64,000 nt of DNA from Corallococcus caeni (GTDB taxonomy: Bacteria > Myxococcota > Myxococcia > Myxococcales > Myxococcaceae). A program made the translations under genes and the position numbers. This document shows positions 9,765 to 25,479 of this stretch, one piece after another (position 1 is the stretch's first letter; each line of letters begins with the position of its first letter). Location of the stretch: positions 744,001 through 808,000 of the forward strand of contig NZ_BTTW01000003.1 in the NCBI RefSeq assembly GCF_036245865.1, written 5' to 3'. Under the pieces are notes generated by a model. The model was not told the origin of the DNA. It was given only the letters and a program-made list of their open reading frames with translations, and ran no database searches.

Positions 9765-9778
<14 letters not shown>
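9623..9778 (+). repeat. 78-bp tandem duplication across the mxcD/mxcE junction
   Basis: Two head-to-tail copies of 78 bp, 9623-9700 and 9701-9778, differ at only four bases by eye. Each contains the last codons of mxcD, its TGA, and the overlapping GTG that starts mxcE. The unit is a multiple of three, so the mxcD and mxcE frames both survive. The event gives mxcE two equivalent start sites, GTG 9687 and GTG 9765. Confidence 0.9.
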
Positions 9779-11399
<1,621 letters not shown>

Positions 11400-11413
11400 A
11401 ACAGGAGCCCTCC

Positions 11414-12319
11414 ATGGCACTGCCTGCCATTGCCCCCTATTCGATGCCCGGCGCGGCGGAGCTGCCGCGGAACAAGATTGCGTGGACGCCGGAGCCCCGG
11501 CGCTGCGTCCTGCTCATCCACGACATGCAGCGCTACTTCGTGGACGCCTTCACGCAGGGCCAGTCCCCGGTGACGGACCTGGTGGCCAACATCCAGCGCC
11601 TGCGCGCGCACGCGGTGAAGCTGGGCATCCCCGTCGTCTACTCCGCGCAGCCGGGAGACCAGACGCCGGAGCAGCGCGGCCTCCAGCTGGACTTCTGGGG
11701 CCCGGGCGTCCGCGCCGGCCTGAAGCAGCAGATCATCGAAGCGCTGGCCCCGGCGGAGGGCGACACCGTCCTCACCAAGTGGCGCTACAGCGCGTTCCGC
11801 AACACGCGCCTGATGGACCTGATGCGCGAGCAGGGCCGCGACCAGCTCATCATCTGCGGCATCTACGCGCACATCGGCTGCCTCCAGACGGCCAGCGACG
11901 GGTCCATGAGCGAGGTGCGCCCGTTCCTCGTCGCGGACGCGGTGGCGGACTTCTCGCTGGAGAAGCACCGGCTGGCGCTCGACTACGCCTCGCAGCTGGT
12001 CGCGTTCGTCACCTCCACGCAGCAGCTCATCGACGCCATGCCGGTGAAGGAGGCCGCCCCGTCCGTGGACCGCGAGCAGCTTCGCGCGGACGTGGCGGAG
12101 CTGCTCATGGAGTCCGCGTCGGCGATTGGCGAGGACGACAACCTGCTGGAGCGCGGCATGGACTCCATCCGCCTGATGAGCTTGGTGGAGCGCTGGCGGC
12201 AGGGCGGCACGGAGGTGTCCTTCGTGGAGCTCGCGGAGAAGCCCACGCTCACCGACTGGTACGCGCTGCTCGCCGCGAAGCAGCCTGTCTCGCTGGCCCC
12301 TGGCGCTCGCGCCTCCTAG
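11414..12319 (+). CDS. mxcF: Bifunctional isochorismatase / aryl carrier protein
   Basis: A 301-residue EntB/DhbB-like protein. Residues 1 to about 210 are isochorismatase, with the catalytic Asp37 in [10 protein letters not shown], the Lys in LTKWRYSAF and the [12 protein letters not shown] motif; this half hydrolyses isochorismate to 2,3-dihydro-DHB and pyruvate. The C-terminal about 80 residues are an aryl carrier domain with the phosphopantetheine Ser251 in [12 protein letters not shown], which holds DHB for the MxcG condensation domain. ACAGGAG at 11401 is a good ribosome binding site for ATG 11414. It sits 14 nt after mxcE and 19 nt before mxcG. Confidence 0.93.
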   Translation: MALPAIAPYSMPGAAELPRNKIAWTPEPRRCVLLIHDMQRYFVDAFTQGQSPVTDLVANIQRLRAHAVKLGIPVVYSAQPGDQTPEQRGLQLDFWGPGVRAGLKQQIIEALAPAEGDTVLTKWRYSAFRNTRLMDLMREQGRDQLIICGIYAHIGCLQTASDGSMSEVRPFLVADAVADFSLEKHRLALDYASQLVAFVTSTQQLIDAMPVKEAAPSVDREQLRADVAELLMESASAIGEDDNLLERGMDSIRLMSLVERWRQGGTEVSFVELAEKPTLTDWYALLAAKQPVSLAPGARAS

Positions 12320-12338
12320 CCCCCCGGAGTTCCCTGTC

Positions 12339-16837
<4,499 letters not shown>

Positions 16838-16841
<4 letters not shown>

Positions 16842-18118
16842 CGAATCCCTCCTGGTCCCCCTCCTCCTGGCGCGCGAAGCCAGCGCGCTACCTCCCCGAC
16901 GACTACCCGGACCCCGCGGCCCTGGCGCGCGTGGAGGCGGAGCTGGCGCGCATGCCGCCCCTGGTGCACGCCGAGGAGACCCGCCGCCTGCGCGAAGCCC
17001 TGGGCCAGGTCGCCGAGGGCAAGGCCTTCCTCCTCCAGGGCGGCGACTGCGCGGAGAGCTTCAAGGAGTTCTCCGCGCAGAACGTGCGCGGCACCTTCCA
17101 GCTCCTGCTCCAGATGGCGGGCGTGCTCACGTTCGCGGGCGCCTGCCCGGTGGTGAAGGTGGGCCGCATCGCGGGCCAGTTCGCCAAGCCGCGCTCCAAC
17201 GCCACGGAGACCGTCAACGGCGTCACCCTGCCCAGCTACCGCGGCGACATCATCAACGGCATGGACTTCGACGCCCGCGAGCGCACGCCGGACCCCAAGC
17301 GCCTGCTGCGCGCGTACCACCAGTCCGCGGAGACGCTGCAACTGGTGCGGGCCTTCGCGCGCGAGGGCTACACGGACCTGACCCGGTTGCTGGGCCACCG
17401 GCCGGAGGCCGAGGGCGCCGTGCGCCCCGTGGACTTCTTCACCAGCCACGAGGCCCTGCTCCTCAACGTCGAACAGGCCATGACCCGCGCCGACGAGGCG
17501 ACCGGCGGCTGGTACGACACGTCCGCGCACATGCTCTGGATTGGCGAGCGCACCCGCCAACTGGACGGCGGCCACGTGGAGTTCATGCGCGGCATCCAGA
17601 ACCCCATCGGGCTCAAGTGCGGTCCCACGATGGAGCCGGACGACCTGGTGCGCCTCATCGACACGCTCAACCCCCACGGCATCCCCGGGAAGCTCACGCT
17701 CATCGGGCGCTTCGGTTCGGATCAGGTCGCCGCGCGCCTGCCCCGGCTGATGGCCGCCACCCGGCGCCACGGCAGCCCCGTGCTGTGGTCCATCGACCCG
17801 ATGCACGGCAACACGCACAAGGCCAGCAACGGCTACAAGACGCGCTCGCTGGAGCGGATCCTCGCGGAGGTCATGGGCTTCCTCCAGGTCGCCGCCGCCG
17901 AGGGCGTCCACCCCGGCGGCCTCCACCTGGAGATGACCGGCCAGGACGTCACCGAGTGCCTGGGCGGACCGCTGGACGTGTCCGAGGACGACCTCTCCGA
18001 CCGCTACCACACGCACTGCGATCCGCGACTCAACGCGGATCAGGCGCTCCAGCTCGCGTTCCGCGTCGCGGATGGCCTGCACACCACCGTGCGCGCACCC
18101 CAGGACCGCGCGGCCTGA
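16838..18118 (+). CDS. Class II DAHP synthase of the myxochelin operon
   Basis: A 426-residue class II (plant/Mycobacterium-type) 3-deoxy-7-phosphoheptulonate synthase, condensing phosphoenolpyruvate with erythrose 4-phosphate at the entry of the shikimate pathway. Class II marks are [69 protein letters not shown] and [18 protein letters not shown] 16838 overlaps the mxcG TGA by 4 nt, so it is co-translated with the synthetase. This placement suggests that iron limitation raises chorismate supply together with DHB synthesis. I see no added regulatory domain, which would be compatible with relief from aromatic feedback, but that is inference. Confidence 0.93.
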
Positions 18119-18171
18119 CGTGCCTCGCAGCCTTGACACCCCGGATATCGAGCGGCTAAACGTCGCGCCGT

Positions 18172-18192
18172 TGAAAATGATAACCATTTTCA
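18172..18192 (+). promoter_or_regulatory. Strong Fur box before mxcH
   Basis: TGAAAATG-ATAAC-CATTTTCA is a perfect 8-5-8 inverted repeat; its central 19 bp (18173-18191) match the classical 19-bp Fur box at 16 positions. A TTGACA at 18133-18138 lies 34 bp upstream as a possible -35, with only a weak -10. The site ends 8 nt before the chosen mxcH start, so a repressor here would block mxcH-mxcI transcription. It also contains an in-frame ATG at 18177. Confidence 0.82.
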
Positions 18193-18200
18193 GAATCGAA

Positions 18201-20753
18201 ATGACGGCGAAGCGGCGGTGGCGATCCCGGGTGGGCGTGGCGCTGCTGTCCTCCGTCTGCTTCGGGGGCCTCGCGCACGCGGGCACGGCGCGAACGGAGG
18301 GCTCGGGCGCACCGCCTGCGGCGACGGAGGCACCAGCCGAGCCCGTCATCGAGCTGCCCAAGCTGATCCACACGGTGGAGGCGCCCTACCCCGAGGAAGC
18401 GGAGCGCACACAGCTGGAGGCGAACGTGCGCCTGCGCCTGCGCGTGGACACGCAGGGCGTGGTGACCCAGGCGGAGGTGATGGAGCCCGTGGGCCACGGC
18501 TTCGACGAGGCCGCGCGCACCGCCGCGCTCCAGTTCCGCTTCACGCCCGCGAAGCGCAACGGCGTCGCGGCGCCCTCACGCGTCACGTACATCTACGTCT
18601 TCCAGCTCCCCGGCCGCGCGAAGGCCGTGACCACGACGCCCCCACCCGCCCTGTCCAGCGCCCCGCAAGCCACGGCGTCCGGAGACGAGGCTCCGACCGA
18701 GTACCAGGAGGACGTCGAGGTCACCACCGTGGGCGAGACGCGCGCCGAGCGCCGCCGCAAGTCCGCGGAGGCCGTGCAGGTCATCGAGCTGGAGCAGGCC
18801 GGCATGGAGACCGCCGACCTGGGCACCGCGCTGTCGCGCGCGGAGGGCGTGGACGTGCGCCGCGCGGGCGGCTTGGGCAGCAGCGCGCGCATCTCCATCG
18901 CGGGGCTGTCGGATGATCAGGTGCGCTTCTTCATCGACGGCGTGCCGCTGGAGCTCGCGGGCTACGGCCCCGGCCTGGCGAACGTGCCGGTGAACCTGGT
19001 GCAGCAGCTGGAGGTCTACCAGGGCGTGGTGCCCATCCGCTTCGGCGCGGACGTGCTGGGCGGCGCGGTGGAGCTCGTCACCGACCAGGACGTGCGCGGC
19101 GCGGGCGTGGCGGCGTCCTATGAGCTGGGCTCCTTCGACACGCACCGCTTCACCGCGAGCGCCCGCCACCTCCAGGAGTCCACCGGCCTGCTGGTGCGCG
19201 CGCACGGCTTCTACGACGACGCGCGCAACAACTACCCGGTCAACGTGGAGGTGGCCAACGACCTGGGCAAGCCCGTCCCCGTGGAGGTCCGCCGCTTCCA
19301 CGACGGCTACCGCGCGGGCGGAGCGAGCATCGAGGCCGGCTTCGTGGACCAGCCCTGGGCCCGGCGCCTGCTCGTGCGCGGCTTCATCAACGCGGCCGGC
19401 CGGGACGTGCAGAACGACGTGGACATGGAGTCCCCCTACGGCGAGGTGACCTCGGCCGAGGGCTCCGCGGGCGCCACGCTGCGCTACTCGCGAAGCCACG
19501 ACGCGGGCGTCACCGTGGACGCGGTGGGCGGGTACACGTTCCGCCGCAACCGGTTCCTCGACCTCGGCACGTGCGCCTACGACTGGTACGGGCGCTGCTT
19601 CACCACCCTGCCCCAGCCGGGGGAGATCTCCGAAGGCGGCGTGGAGCGCTACATCAACCAGCACACCGCCTTCGCGCGCCTCCACGCGGCCTGGACGCCC
19701 GTGCCCGGCGGCGCGCACACGCTGCGGCTCGCGCTGTCGCCCACCTTCGTCACGCGCTCGGGCGAGGACCGCCGGCTCCAGGCGAACAACGTGCTGGATC
19801 CGCTCTCCGCGGGCCGGGGCGTGACGTCGCTGGTGACGGGCCTGGAGTACCAGGTGGAGTCCTTCGACGGGCGGCTGCAGAACATCGCCTTCGTGAAGGA
19901 CTACCTCCAGGACGTGCGCGCTCAGAAGCTGCTGCCCAGCGCGGAGTTCCTGGACCTGGGCCGGACCGCGCACGAGCTGGGCGTGGGTGACAGCCTGCGC
20001 CTGCGCCTCGGCTCCACGCTCAGCGCCAAGGCCTCCTACGAGTGGGCCACGCGGCTGCCACGCCCGGACGAACTCTTCGGTGACGGCCTGCTCATCGAGG
20101 ACAGCCTGGAGCTCCAGCCGGAGACCAGCCACAACTTCAACCTGGGGCTGGGCTACGTGTCGGAACCTGGCCGCGCCGGAAGCTTCCGCGCCAACGCCGG
20201 GGGCTTCGCGCGGCTGGCCGAGCAGCTCATCTTCCTCACCGCCCGGGGGAGCTACTACGCCTACGAGAACGTCGTCTCGGCCCGGTCGCTGGGAGTGCTG
20301 GGCGCCGCGGGCTGGACGTCGCCGGGCCGCTACCTGTCCCTGGACGGCAACGCCACGTGGCAGGACCTGCGCAACACGTCCTCCGAGGGCCGCTACGGCG
20401 CCTTCCAGGGCCAGCGCCTCCCCAACCGTCCCTACCTCACCGCCAATGGCAGCGCGCAGGGGCGGCTGACCGGCCTGCTGCGCTTCCAGGACGAGCTGCT
20501 CGTCACGTGGCGCACGCGCTACGTCGACAGCTTCCTCCTTGCCTGGGAGGGGGTGGGCAGCCAGGACTCCAAGCTGCGCATCGACGCGCAGCTGACGCAC
20601 GCGCTGGCGCTCACGTACGTGATTCGCGACATGACGACGCGGCTGAGCTGGACGCTGGACTGCCAGAACCTCACCCACGCGCGGACCTTCGACTTCTACG
20701 GCGTCCAGCGCCCCGGGCGGGTCATCGCCGCCAAGTTCACGCTGGAGCGCTGA
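18201..20753 (+). CDS. mxcH: TonB-dependent myxochelin receptor with N-terminal TonB-like domain
   Basis: An 850-residue outer-membrane protein. A signal peptide (cleavage after GGLAHA, residue 27) is followed by a TonB C-terminal-type domain at about 50-137 (IHTVEAPYPEEAERTQLEAN, then FRFTPAKRNGVAAPSRVTY), a linker, a plug starting near ETRAERRRKSAEAVQ, and a 22-strand barrel ending in an aromatic/charged strand (KFTLER). A TonB-like module fused in front of the receptor is unusual outside myxobacteria and allies. ATG 18201 is preferred over ATG 18177 because it starts the signal peptide and the latter lies inside the Fur box. Confidence 0.9.
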   Translation: MTAKRRWRSRVGVALLSSVCFGGLAHAGTARTEGSGAPPAATEAPAEPVIELPKLIHTVEAPYPEEAERTQLEANVRLRLRVDTQGVVTQAEVMEPVGHGFDEAARTAALQFRFTPAKRNGVAAPSRVTYIYVFQLPGRAKAVTTTPPPALSSAPQATASGDEAPTEYQEDVEVTTVGETRAERRRKSAEAVQVIELEQAGMETADLGTALSRAEGVDVRRAGGLGSSARISIAGLSDDQVRFFIDGVPLELAGYGPGLANVPVNLVQQLEVYQGVVPIRFGADVLGGAVELVTDQDVRGAGVAASYELGSFDTHRFTASARHLQESTGLLVRAHGFYDDARNNYPVNVEVANDLGKPVPVEVRRFHDGYRAGGASIEAGFVDQPWARRLLVRGFINAAGRDVQNDVDMESPYGEVTSAEGSAGATLRYSRSHDAGVTVDAVGGYTFRRNRFLDLGTCAYDWYGRCFTTLPQPGEISEGGVERYINQHTAFARLHAAWTPVPGGAHTLRLALSPTFVTRSGEDRRLQANNVLDPLSAGRGVTSLVTGLEYQVESFDGRLQNIAFVKDYLQDVRAQKLLPSAEFLDLGRTAHELGVGDSLRLRLGSTLSAKASYEWATRLPRPDELFGDGLLIEDSLELQPETSHNFNLGLGYVSEPGRAGSFRANAGGFARLAEQLIFLTARGSYYAYENVVSARSLGVLGAAGWTSPGRYLSLDGNATWQDLRNTSSEGRYGAFQGQRLPNRPYLTANGSAQGRLTGLLRFQDELLVTWRTRYVDSFLLAWEGVGSQDSKLRIDAQLTHALALTYVIRDMTTRLSWTLDCQNLTHARTFDFYGVQRPGRVIAAKFTLER

Positions 20754-20806
20754 GCGCGCCGCTCCCGGTCTTCGCAGCACCTCCACCCCCACTGAAAGGG
20801 AAGTCC

Positions 20807-22063
20807 TTGAAGCCCTCACCCTTCTTCCGCACCTCCGCGCGTCTCGTGACGGCGCTCGCCCTCGCCTTCACGGCGGCCTGCAGCGACGACACGGATCCCG
20901 ACGACAACACCCCGGACGCGGGCTCCAACCCGGACGCGGGCACGACGGCGCCGCTGTACGCGTTCGTGGCGCAGGTGAGCACCGACACCACGTCCACCAG
21001 CTACGTCATCCTCACGGAGACGCTGGACCCGGCCACGCCGCTGTCGCTGACGAACGCCACGGAGATCAACGGCCGCGCGCTGGGCTCCGGCATTCCGAAG
21101 TCGGGCTCCCTCTTCGTCTCCAGCAGCGCCGGCGCCACCGTCACCCGCTACAACGTGACGGCCAGCAACACGCTGGAGAAGGCGGGCGAGGTCAGCTTCG
21201 CGGGCAAGGCCGTCACCTCCATTGGCGAGTACCAGAACCAGTTCCAGTTCGTCTCCGAGACGAAGGCCTACTACTTCGACGGCCGCAACTCGCAGATCAT
21301 CGTCTGGAACCCGAAGGACATGACGGTGACGAACAGCGTCTCGCTGCCGGACATGACCCTCGCCGGGAGCACCCTCACGTTCGCCTCCAACCCGCTGAGC
21401 GTGGGCACCAAGGTGCTGATGCCGCTGGGCTGGCGCGCGGGCGCCGCCGTCAGCAAGCAGGCGGGCATCATCGTGGTGGACACCACGAACGACAGCGCCG
21501 TGGTGGTGAAGGATGATCGCTGCGGCTACGTGCGCGACGGCATCGTGGGCACCGACGGCAAGGTGTACCTGGCGACGGAGGCGTACGGCGCCGCGGAGAA
21601 GCGCGTGTCCGGCAGCAACCCCACCGTGCCCACCCCCTGCCTGCTGAAGTTCGACCCGGTGACGAACAAGTACGACGCGACCTTCTTCAAGGAGCTGGGC
21701 ACGCTGACGAACGGCGGCGCCACGGGTTCGCTGCTCGCGGGCCCCAACGGCACGGGCTACCTGCGCGTGCTGGATGAGACGCTCTACCCTGTCCAGGCGG
21801 ACACGAACGCGCGCGCGCTCGCGAGCAGCGTGGCCTGGAAGTGGTGGAAGCTGGACCCGGCCGCCGGCACGAACGCGACGCTGGTGGACACGCTGCCGGC
21901 CAGCACGGGCAGCTCCTTCCTGTACCAGGTGAACGGCCGCACGGTGTTCACCGAGTTCACCAACGGCGGCGGCACCACCAACTACCGCGAGCTGACGGAC
22001 CTGAGCGGCAAGCTGGTGGCGACGCACCAGGGCCTGTCGTTCTCGTTCCTCCAGGTCCGCTAG
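20807..22063 (+). CDS. mxcI: Putative lipoprotein of the myxochelin locus
   Basis: A 418-residue secreted lipoprotein. The start is TTG 20807, supported by GGGAAG 5-10 nt upstream; no ATG or GTG fits. The signal LVTALALAFTAAC gives the lipobox Cys, followed by an acidic DDTDPDDNTPDAG linker. The rest looks like a beta-propeller (repeats such as KVYLATEAYGAAEK and LVDTLPAS; many short strands with N/G turns). It follows mxcH by 53 nt, so it is probably co-transcribed under the same Fur box. The position matches mxcI of other myxochelin clusters; its role (surface capture or periplasmic handling of ferric siderophore) is unknown. Confidence 0.75.
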   Translation: MKPSPFFRTSARLVTALALAFTAACSDDTDPDDNTPDAGSNPDAGTTAPLYAFVAQVSTDTTSTSYVILTETLDPATPLSLTNATEINGRALGSGIPKSGSLFVSSSAGATVTRYNVTASNTLEKAGEVSFAGKAVTSIGEYQNQFQFVSETKAYYFDGRNSQIIVWNPKDMTVTNSVSLPDMTLAGSTLTFASNPLSVGTKVLMPLGWRAGAAVSKQAGIIVVDTTNDSAVVVKDDRCGYVRDGIVGTDGKVYLATEAYGAAEKRVSGSNPTVPTPCLLKFDPVTNKYDATFFKELGTLTNGGATGSLLAGPNGTGYLRVLDETLYPVQADTNARALASSVAWKWWKLDPAAGTNATLVDTLPASTGSSFLYQVNGRTVFTEFTNGGGTTNYRELTDLSGKLVATHQGLSFSFLQVR

Positions 22064-22087
22064 TCCTCCGGACCGCTCGAAGCCTCC

Positions 22088-22118
22088 GGCCCCCGGGATG
22101 CTCAGCGTCCCGGGGGCC
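22088..22118. terminator. Bidirectional terminator-like hairpin
   Basis: GGCCCCCGGGA and its exact complement TCCCGGGGGCC enclose a 9-nt loop, an 11-bp perfect stem that is very GC-rich. It lies between the convergent ends of mxcI (22063) and the M19-type gene (22137). There is no clear T-run on either strand, as is common in such GC-rich genomes. Confidence 0.7.
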
Positions 22119-22136
22119 GTCTTCATCGCGGGTGGA

Positions 22137-24173
22137 TCAGGTGCACATCAGCCAGGAGCACTTGCCGGACTGGCACTCGCGGCCGGAGGAGCACAGCGAG
22201 CCCTTGGGGCGCTTGTTCACGCACTTGCCGTCGTTGGTGCCCCAGCCGCAGAACTGGTTCGAGGCGCAGTGCGAGTCCGAGGAGCAGGTGCAGACGCCCG
22301 GGATGTCGCCGCAGTCGTCCAGGGCGCTGCACAGGCTGGACTTGCACTCCGCGTCGAAGCGGCACGTCTCCGACACCAGCTTGGTGCTGGGGGCGTAGGC
22401 CTTGCCGCAGATCTTCGGGTACGCCGCCTCGCGGGTGGCCTTCGGGACGTAGGCCGCGACGCCGCTGGTGTCGATGTCGTTGGCCGCGTCCGCCATGCCG
22501 GTGCGGGTGCTGTTGGCGCGCTCCCACATCCGGATGAAGTTCTCCGCGGAGCCCTCCAGGCCCGCGGTGTTGACGCCCAGCTGCTTCAGGTCCTTCACCA
22601 CGTCCGGCAGCAGGCCCACGTGGGCCAGGCCGTACACGTCGAAGTCGGTGCCCAGGGGCGGCGGGCCGGCCGTGCGCTGCTGCTCCTCCTGCGAGTCCGC
22701 CTCCGCGCGGAAGCCCGCCGAGCACGCGCCGAAGTCACCGAAGCGCGGGCGCGTCTGCTGGATGAAGCCGTTGAGGTCCGCGCCGAAGCCCATGTTGACC
22801 TTGAGGCCCTGGCGGCCGAACTCGTACGCCTGCGCGAGCGAGCGCGTGGAGCCCTGGCAGGTGTTGGCCACCGTCGTGCGCGTATAGGCGCGCGTCTCGT
22901 CATGCGCGGTGCGCAGGCCGAACATGCCGCCCGTCTGGCGCACGTAGCGGACCACCCACGACGGCGTCGTCTTCTCGTTGGCGGCGAGGTCCGGGTTCAT
23001 CACCTCGCGGAAGTGACCGTGGGAGATGAACAGCGGGTAGTACGTCCGCCCCTGGGACAGGGCATACGCGTCCTGGACGCTCTTCTCGGACATGTGGGCC
23101 ATGTCGATGAGCATCCCCTTGTTCATCATCTCCTGGACCAGCGCCTTGCCGTCCGCGGTGAGCCCCTTCACGTTGCGGCAGTTGGCGTCCACGTCGAAGC
23201 CGAGCGTGAAGCCGTTGCCGGTGAGGCCGCAGTCCGTGTCGATGTGACAGTTCTCCAGGAACTGGGCCACCTGGAAGATGGCGTTGTGCGGGGCCGCGCC
23301 GCCAAAGCGGTTGTCCAGCTGGTGCACGGGCTGCAACGAGCGCACGCCCAGCGAATAGACGCGGTTCAACTCCGCGCGCCAGTCCTTGGTGCCGAACAGC
23401 TTGCTGGACTCGATGGAGAGCACCATGGCGAGCTTGCCGGACGCGATGATCTGCCGGGCGTGCGCGGGCGACAGGGCGATCTCCGCCCAGTCCGTGCGCG
23501 CGTCGAAGTCGCGCGCCATCTGGAGCTGGACGTCCACGTCCATCATCTCGTCACAGGGCCGCTTGAGGTTCTGGTACGGCAGCGCCTTGCAGAGGAACTC
23601 GTTGCTGACCAGCGACACCATGACCAGGGACATGCCGCCCTGGCGGGCCTTGTTCAGCCAGCCCTCCCACGCCTGCTGATGCGCGATGGTGTCCCAGCGC
23701 GGCCACTGGGTGGGCGTCTCCATGCGGCCCAGGTGCAGGCCGGTGTCGCCCTCCGTGCCCTCCACCTGGCCAATCACCTCCGACGCCACCGCGCCGCCCA
23801 CGCCGAAGACGTCCGACAGGATGGGGATGCCGCCCAGGTTCACGCTGCCGGCGTTGGGACAGATGTTGAGCATGTCGCGCAGGTCCATGCGGACGCGCGC
23901 GTGGTCGCTCTCCGGCATGCCGCCGTCACAGCTCGCGAGCGTGCCGGTGTGGCTGCCGTGGAACCACCCGCCGGCGAAGGCCTCCTCCGCGAACATGTGG
24001 TGGTGCATCTCCGCGAAGCCGCTCACCGCGAGCGGCTGGGCCGCCTGGGCGGGCGCCTCCTCGGGTTGCACGGGCGGCTCGTCCGTGACGGGCCCACAGG
24101 CCAGCGCGAGCGACGTGGCCGCGAGCAGCGGTGAGAACAGAAACCTTGAGACAGTTCGGGAGCGACGCGACAT
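22137..24173 (-). CDS. Secreted lipoprotein with membrane-dipeptidase (M19)-like domain and Cys-rich tail
   Basis: A 678-residue protein. A signal ending LLAATSLALAC predicts lipidation. The main domain resembles peptidase M19: EMHHHMFAEEAF near the start, LQPVHQLDNRFGGAAPHNAIF, the characteristic GMLIDMAHMSEKSVQDAY, PLFISHGHFR and NMGFGADLNGF near the end. The His/Asp/Glu metal ligands therefore look largely present. The last about 90 residues form a Cys-rich module (CRFDAECKSSLC, CGDIPGVCTCSSDSHC, CSSGRECQSGKC), common in secreted myxobacterial proteins. ATG 24173 is chosen over GTG 24182 for a better-placed GGAAAGG. Dipeptide or D-amino-acid hydrolysis outside the cell is plausible but unproven. 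Confidence 0.78.
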   Translation of the reverse strand: MSRRSRTVSRFLFSPLLAATSLALACGPVTDEPPVQPEEAPAQAAQPLAVSGFAEMHHHMFAEEAFAGGWFHGSHTGTLASCDGGMPESDHARVRMDLRDMLNICPNAGSVNLGGIPILSDVFGVGGAVASEVIGQVEGTEGDTGLHLGRMETPTQWPRWDTIAHQQAWEGWLNKARQGGMSLVMVSLVSNEFLCKALPYQNLKRPCDEMMDVDVQLQMARDFDARTDWAEIALSPAHARQIIASGKLAMVLSIESSKLFGTKDWRAELNRVYSLGVRSLQPVHQLDNRFGGAAPHNAIFQVAQFLENCHIDTDCGLTGNGFTLGFDVDANCRNVKGLTADGKALVQEMMNKGMLIDMAHMSEKSVQDAYALSQGRTYYPLFISHGHFREVMNPDLAANEKTTPSWVVRYVRQTGGMFGLRTAHDETRAYTRTTVANTCQGSTRSLAQAYEFGRQGLKVNMGFGADLNGFIQQTRPRFGDFGACSAGFRAEADSQEEQQRTAGPPPLGTDFDVYGLAHVGLLPDVVKDLKQLGVNTAGLEGSAENFIRMWERANSTRTGMADAANDIDTSGVAAYVPKATREAAYPKICGKAYAPSTKLVSETCRFDAECKSSLCSALDDCGDIPGVCTCSSDSHCASNQFCGWGTNDGKCVNKRPKGSLCSSGRECQSGKCSWLMCT

Positions 24174-24327
24174 GCGATGCACCTTTCCGGGTGGAGGTGC
24201 ACCGGGCGTATCAGCACCGGTTCCGGCTAATCAAATCTCGCTGTCTAAGCACGGTGACGCATGACATTGACGCACCGCGCGGCACGGGTGGGTTGTCACC
24301 TGCTCGCGCCGTGGCCATGTGTCCTTC

Positions 24328-25476
24328 ATGGCGGCCACCGACACGCTCCCCAACGCTCCGCTGCCGGAGCTGCTGAAGCGCGTGGGCTTCCAGCGGCGGC
24401 GGCGGGGGTTCGGCTCGGCCACCCAGTTGCTCTGGAACAGGGTGGAGAGCAACGCCTCGCTCCTCGCGCTGTGCCGGATCCGCGAGGACCTCACCCCCGA
24501 GGACGAGGCCATCCTGGGGCAGTGCCAGGAGAAGCTGGAGGCCGCCCGGTGGTGCCTGGACAAGCCCCTGGGGCGCTGGTCCTTCTCCTTCTGGGAGCTC
24601 ATCCACGAGGTGGACGGGCTGCTGTTGCTCGTGATGCCCGCGTCCATGCTGGTGCCCCGGGCGCTGGAGATTCAACAGCAGTTCGAGCGCCGGGTGTCGG
24701 ACGGCCGAGCCCAGCTCTGGCTCGGCGCGGACAGGGTGAGCGGTCCCCTGCCCCGCTGCGTGCGCAGGCTCGCCCACGTGGACGAGCCCGGCAGTGGACC
24801 CGCCGCCCCGCCGCCCTTCGACGCCGGGCAGGACCGCTACTGCCGCAGCGTGCTTCGCGGGGCGCTCGACAGCGTCAACCAGCAGGTGGACAAGACGTTC
24901 TGGCAGCTCTCCATCAACGTGTCGCTGCAGGTCTTCAGCACGCTGCTGTTGCTGGCGGTCTTCGTCGTCTCCATCGTGATCCTCTCGCCAGCGCTCATCG
25001 ATGGCTGGCCAGACACCCTGGTGCCCAGGGGGCTGTTGCTGGTGGGGTTCGCGGGGGCGTCGGGGGCCATCGTCTCCAACATGCTGTCGAAGGAGCGCTT
25101 CGTCGTCGCCACGGGCGCGACGAGCCGCTTCTTCGCCTACCACCTGCTGGTGAAGCCCGTCCTCGGCGCGTTCGCGGCGCTGATGCTCCTCTTCCTGGAG
25201 CAGTCCCGCATGTTGTTCTCGGTGGACACCCAGACCGGGAACATGACCGGGGACACCAGCTCCGCCATCCTCCACATCGTCGTGAGCGGCCCCCAGGCCG
25301 TGTTCTTCACGCTGATGGCGCTGGCGGTGGTCGCGGGCTGGTCCGCGGACAAGCTCCTGAGCTCCATCATGGACAAGGTGCTGGGCCGGCTCCTCGGCCA
25401 GTCGGAGAAGGTGCTGCCTCCGTCCAGGCCCGTGGGCACGCCGGCGCCTCCCCCCAAAAGTGCGGTGCCGCCGTGA
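24328..25476 (+). CDS. Four-TM membrane protein of unknown function, next to RADAR
   Basis: A 382-residue protein (or 385 from GTG 24319). The first about 190 residues look soluble and helical, with a basic patch FQRRRRGFG. Four hydrophobic segments follow at about 199-221, 232-251, 272-292 and 322-340; the first is preceded by the amphipathic NQQVDKTFWQLSINVSLQVF. The tail is Pro-rich and cytoplasm-like. I recognise no family. Its stop is 3 bp from the stop of rdrB, which runs the other way. Some RADAR loci carry a third gene for a small membrane protein (SLATT or Csx27-like), so an accessory role is possible; the opposite orientation argues against a simple operon. Confidence 0.7.
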   Translation: MAATDTLPNAPLPELLKRVGFQRRRRGFGSATQLLWNRVESNASLLALCRIREDLTPEDEAILGQCQEKLEAARWCLDKPLGRWSFSFWELIHEVDGLLLLVMPASMLVPRALEIQQQFERRVSDGRAQLWLGADRVSGPLPRCVRRLAHVDEPGSGPAAPPPFDAGQDRYCRSVLRGALDSVNQQVDKTFWQLSINVSLQVFSTLLLLAVFVVSIVILSPALIDGWPDTLVPRGLLLVGFAGASGAIVSNMLSKERFVVATGATSRFFAYHLLVKPVLGAFAALMLLFLEQSRMLFSVDTQTGNMTGDTSSAILHIVVSGPQAVFFTLMALAVVAGWSADKLLSSIMDKVLGRLLGQSEKVLPPSRPVGTPAPPPKSAVPP

Positions 25477-25479
25477 CGC

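Noticed and set aside
18133-18161. A full sigma-70 promoter for mxcH from TTGACA at 18133
   Set aside because: No hexamer close to TATAAT lies 16-18 bp downstream; the -35-like match alone is not enough in this genome, so I mention it only with the Fur box.
18177-18200. ATG 18177 as the mxcH start
   Set aside because: It lies within the Fur box and would place eight extra residues before an otherwise ideal signal peptide that begins at ATG 18201.
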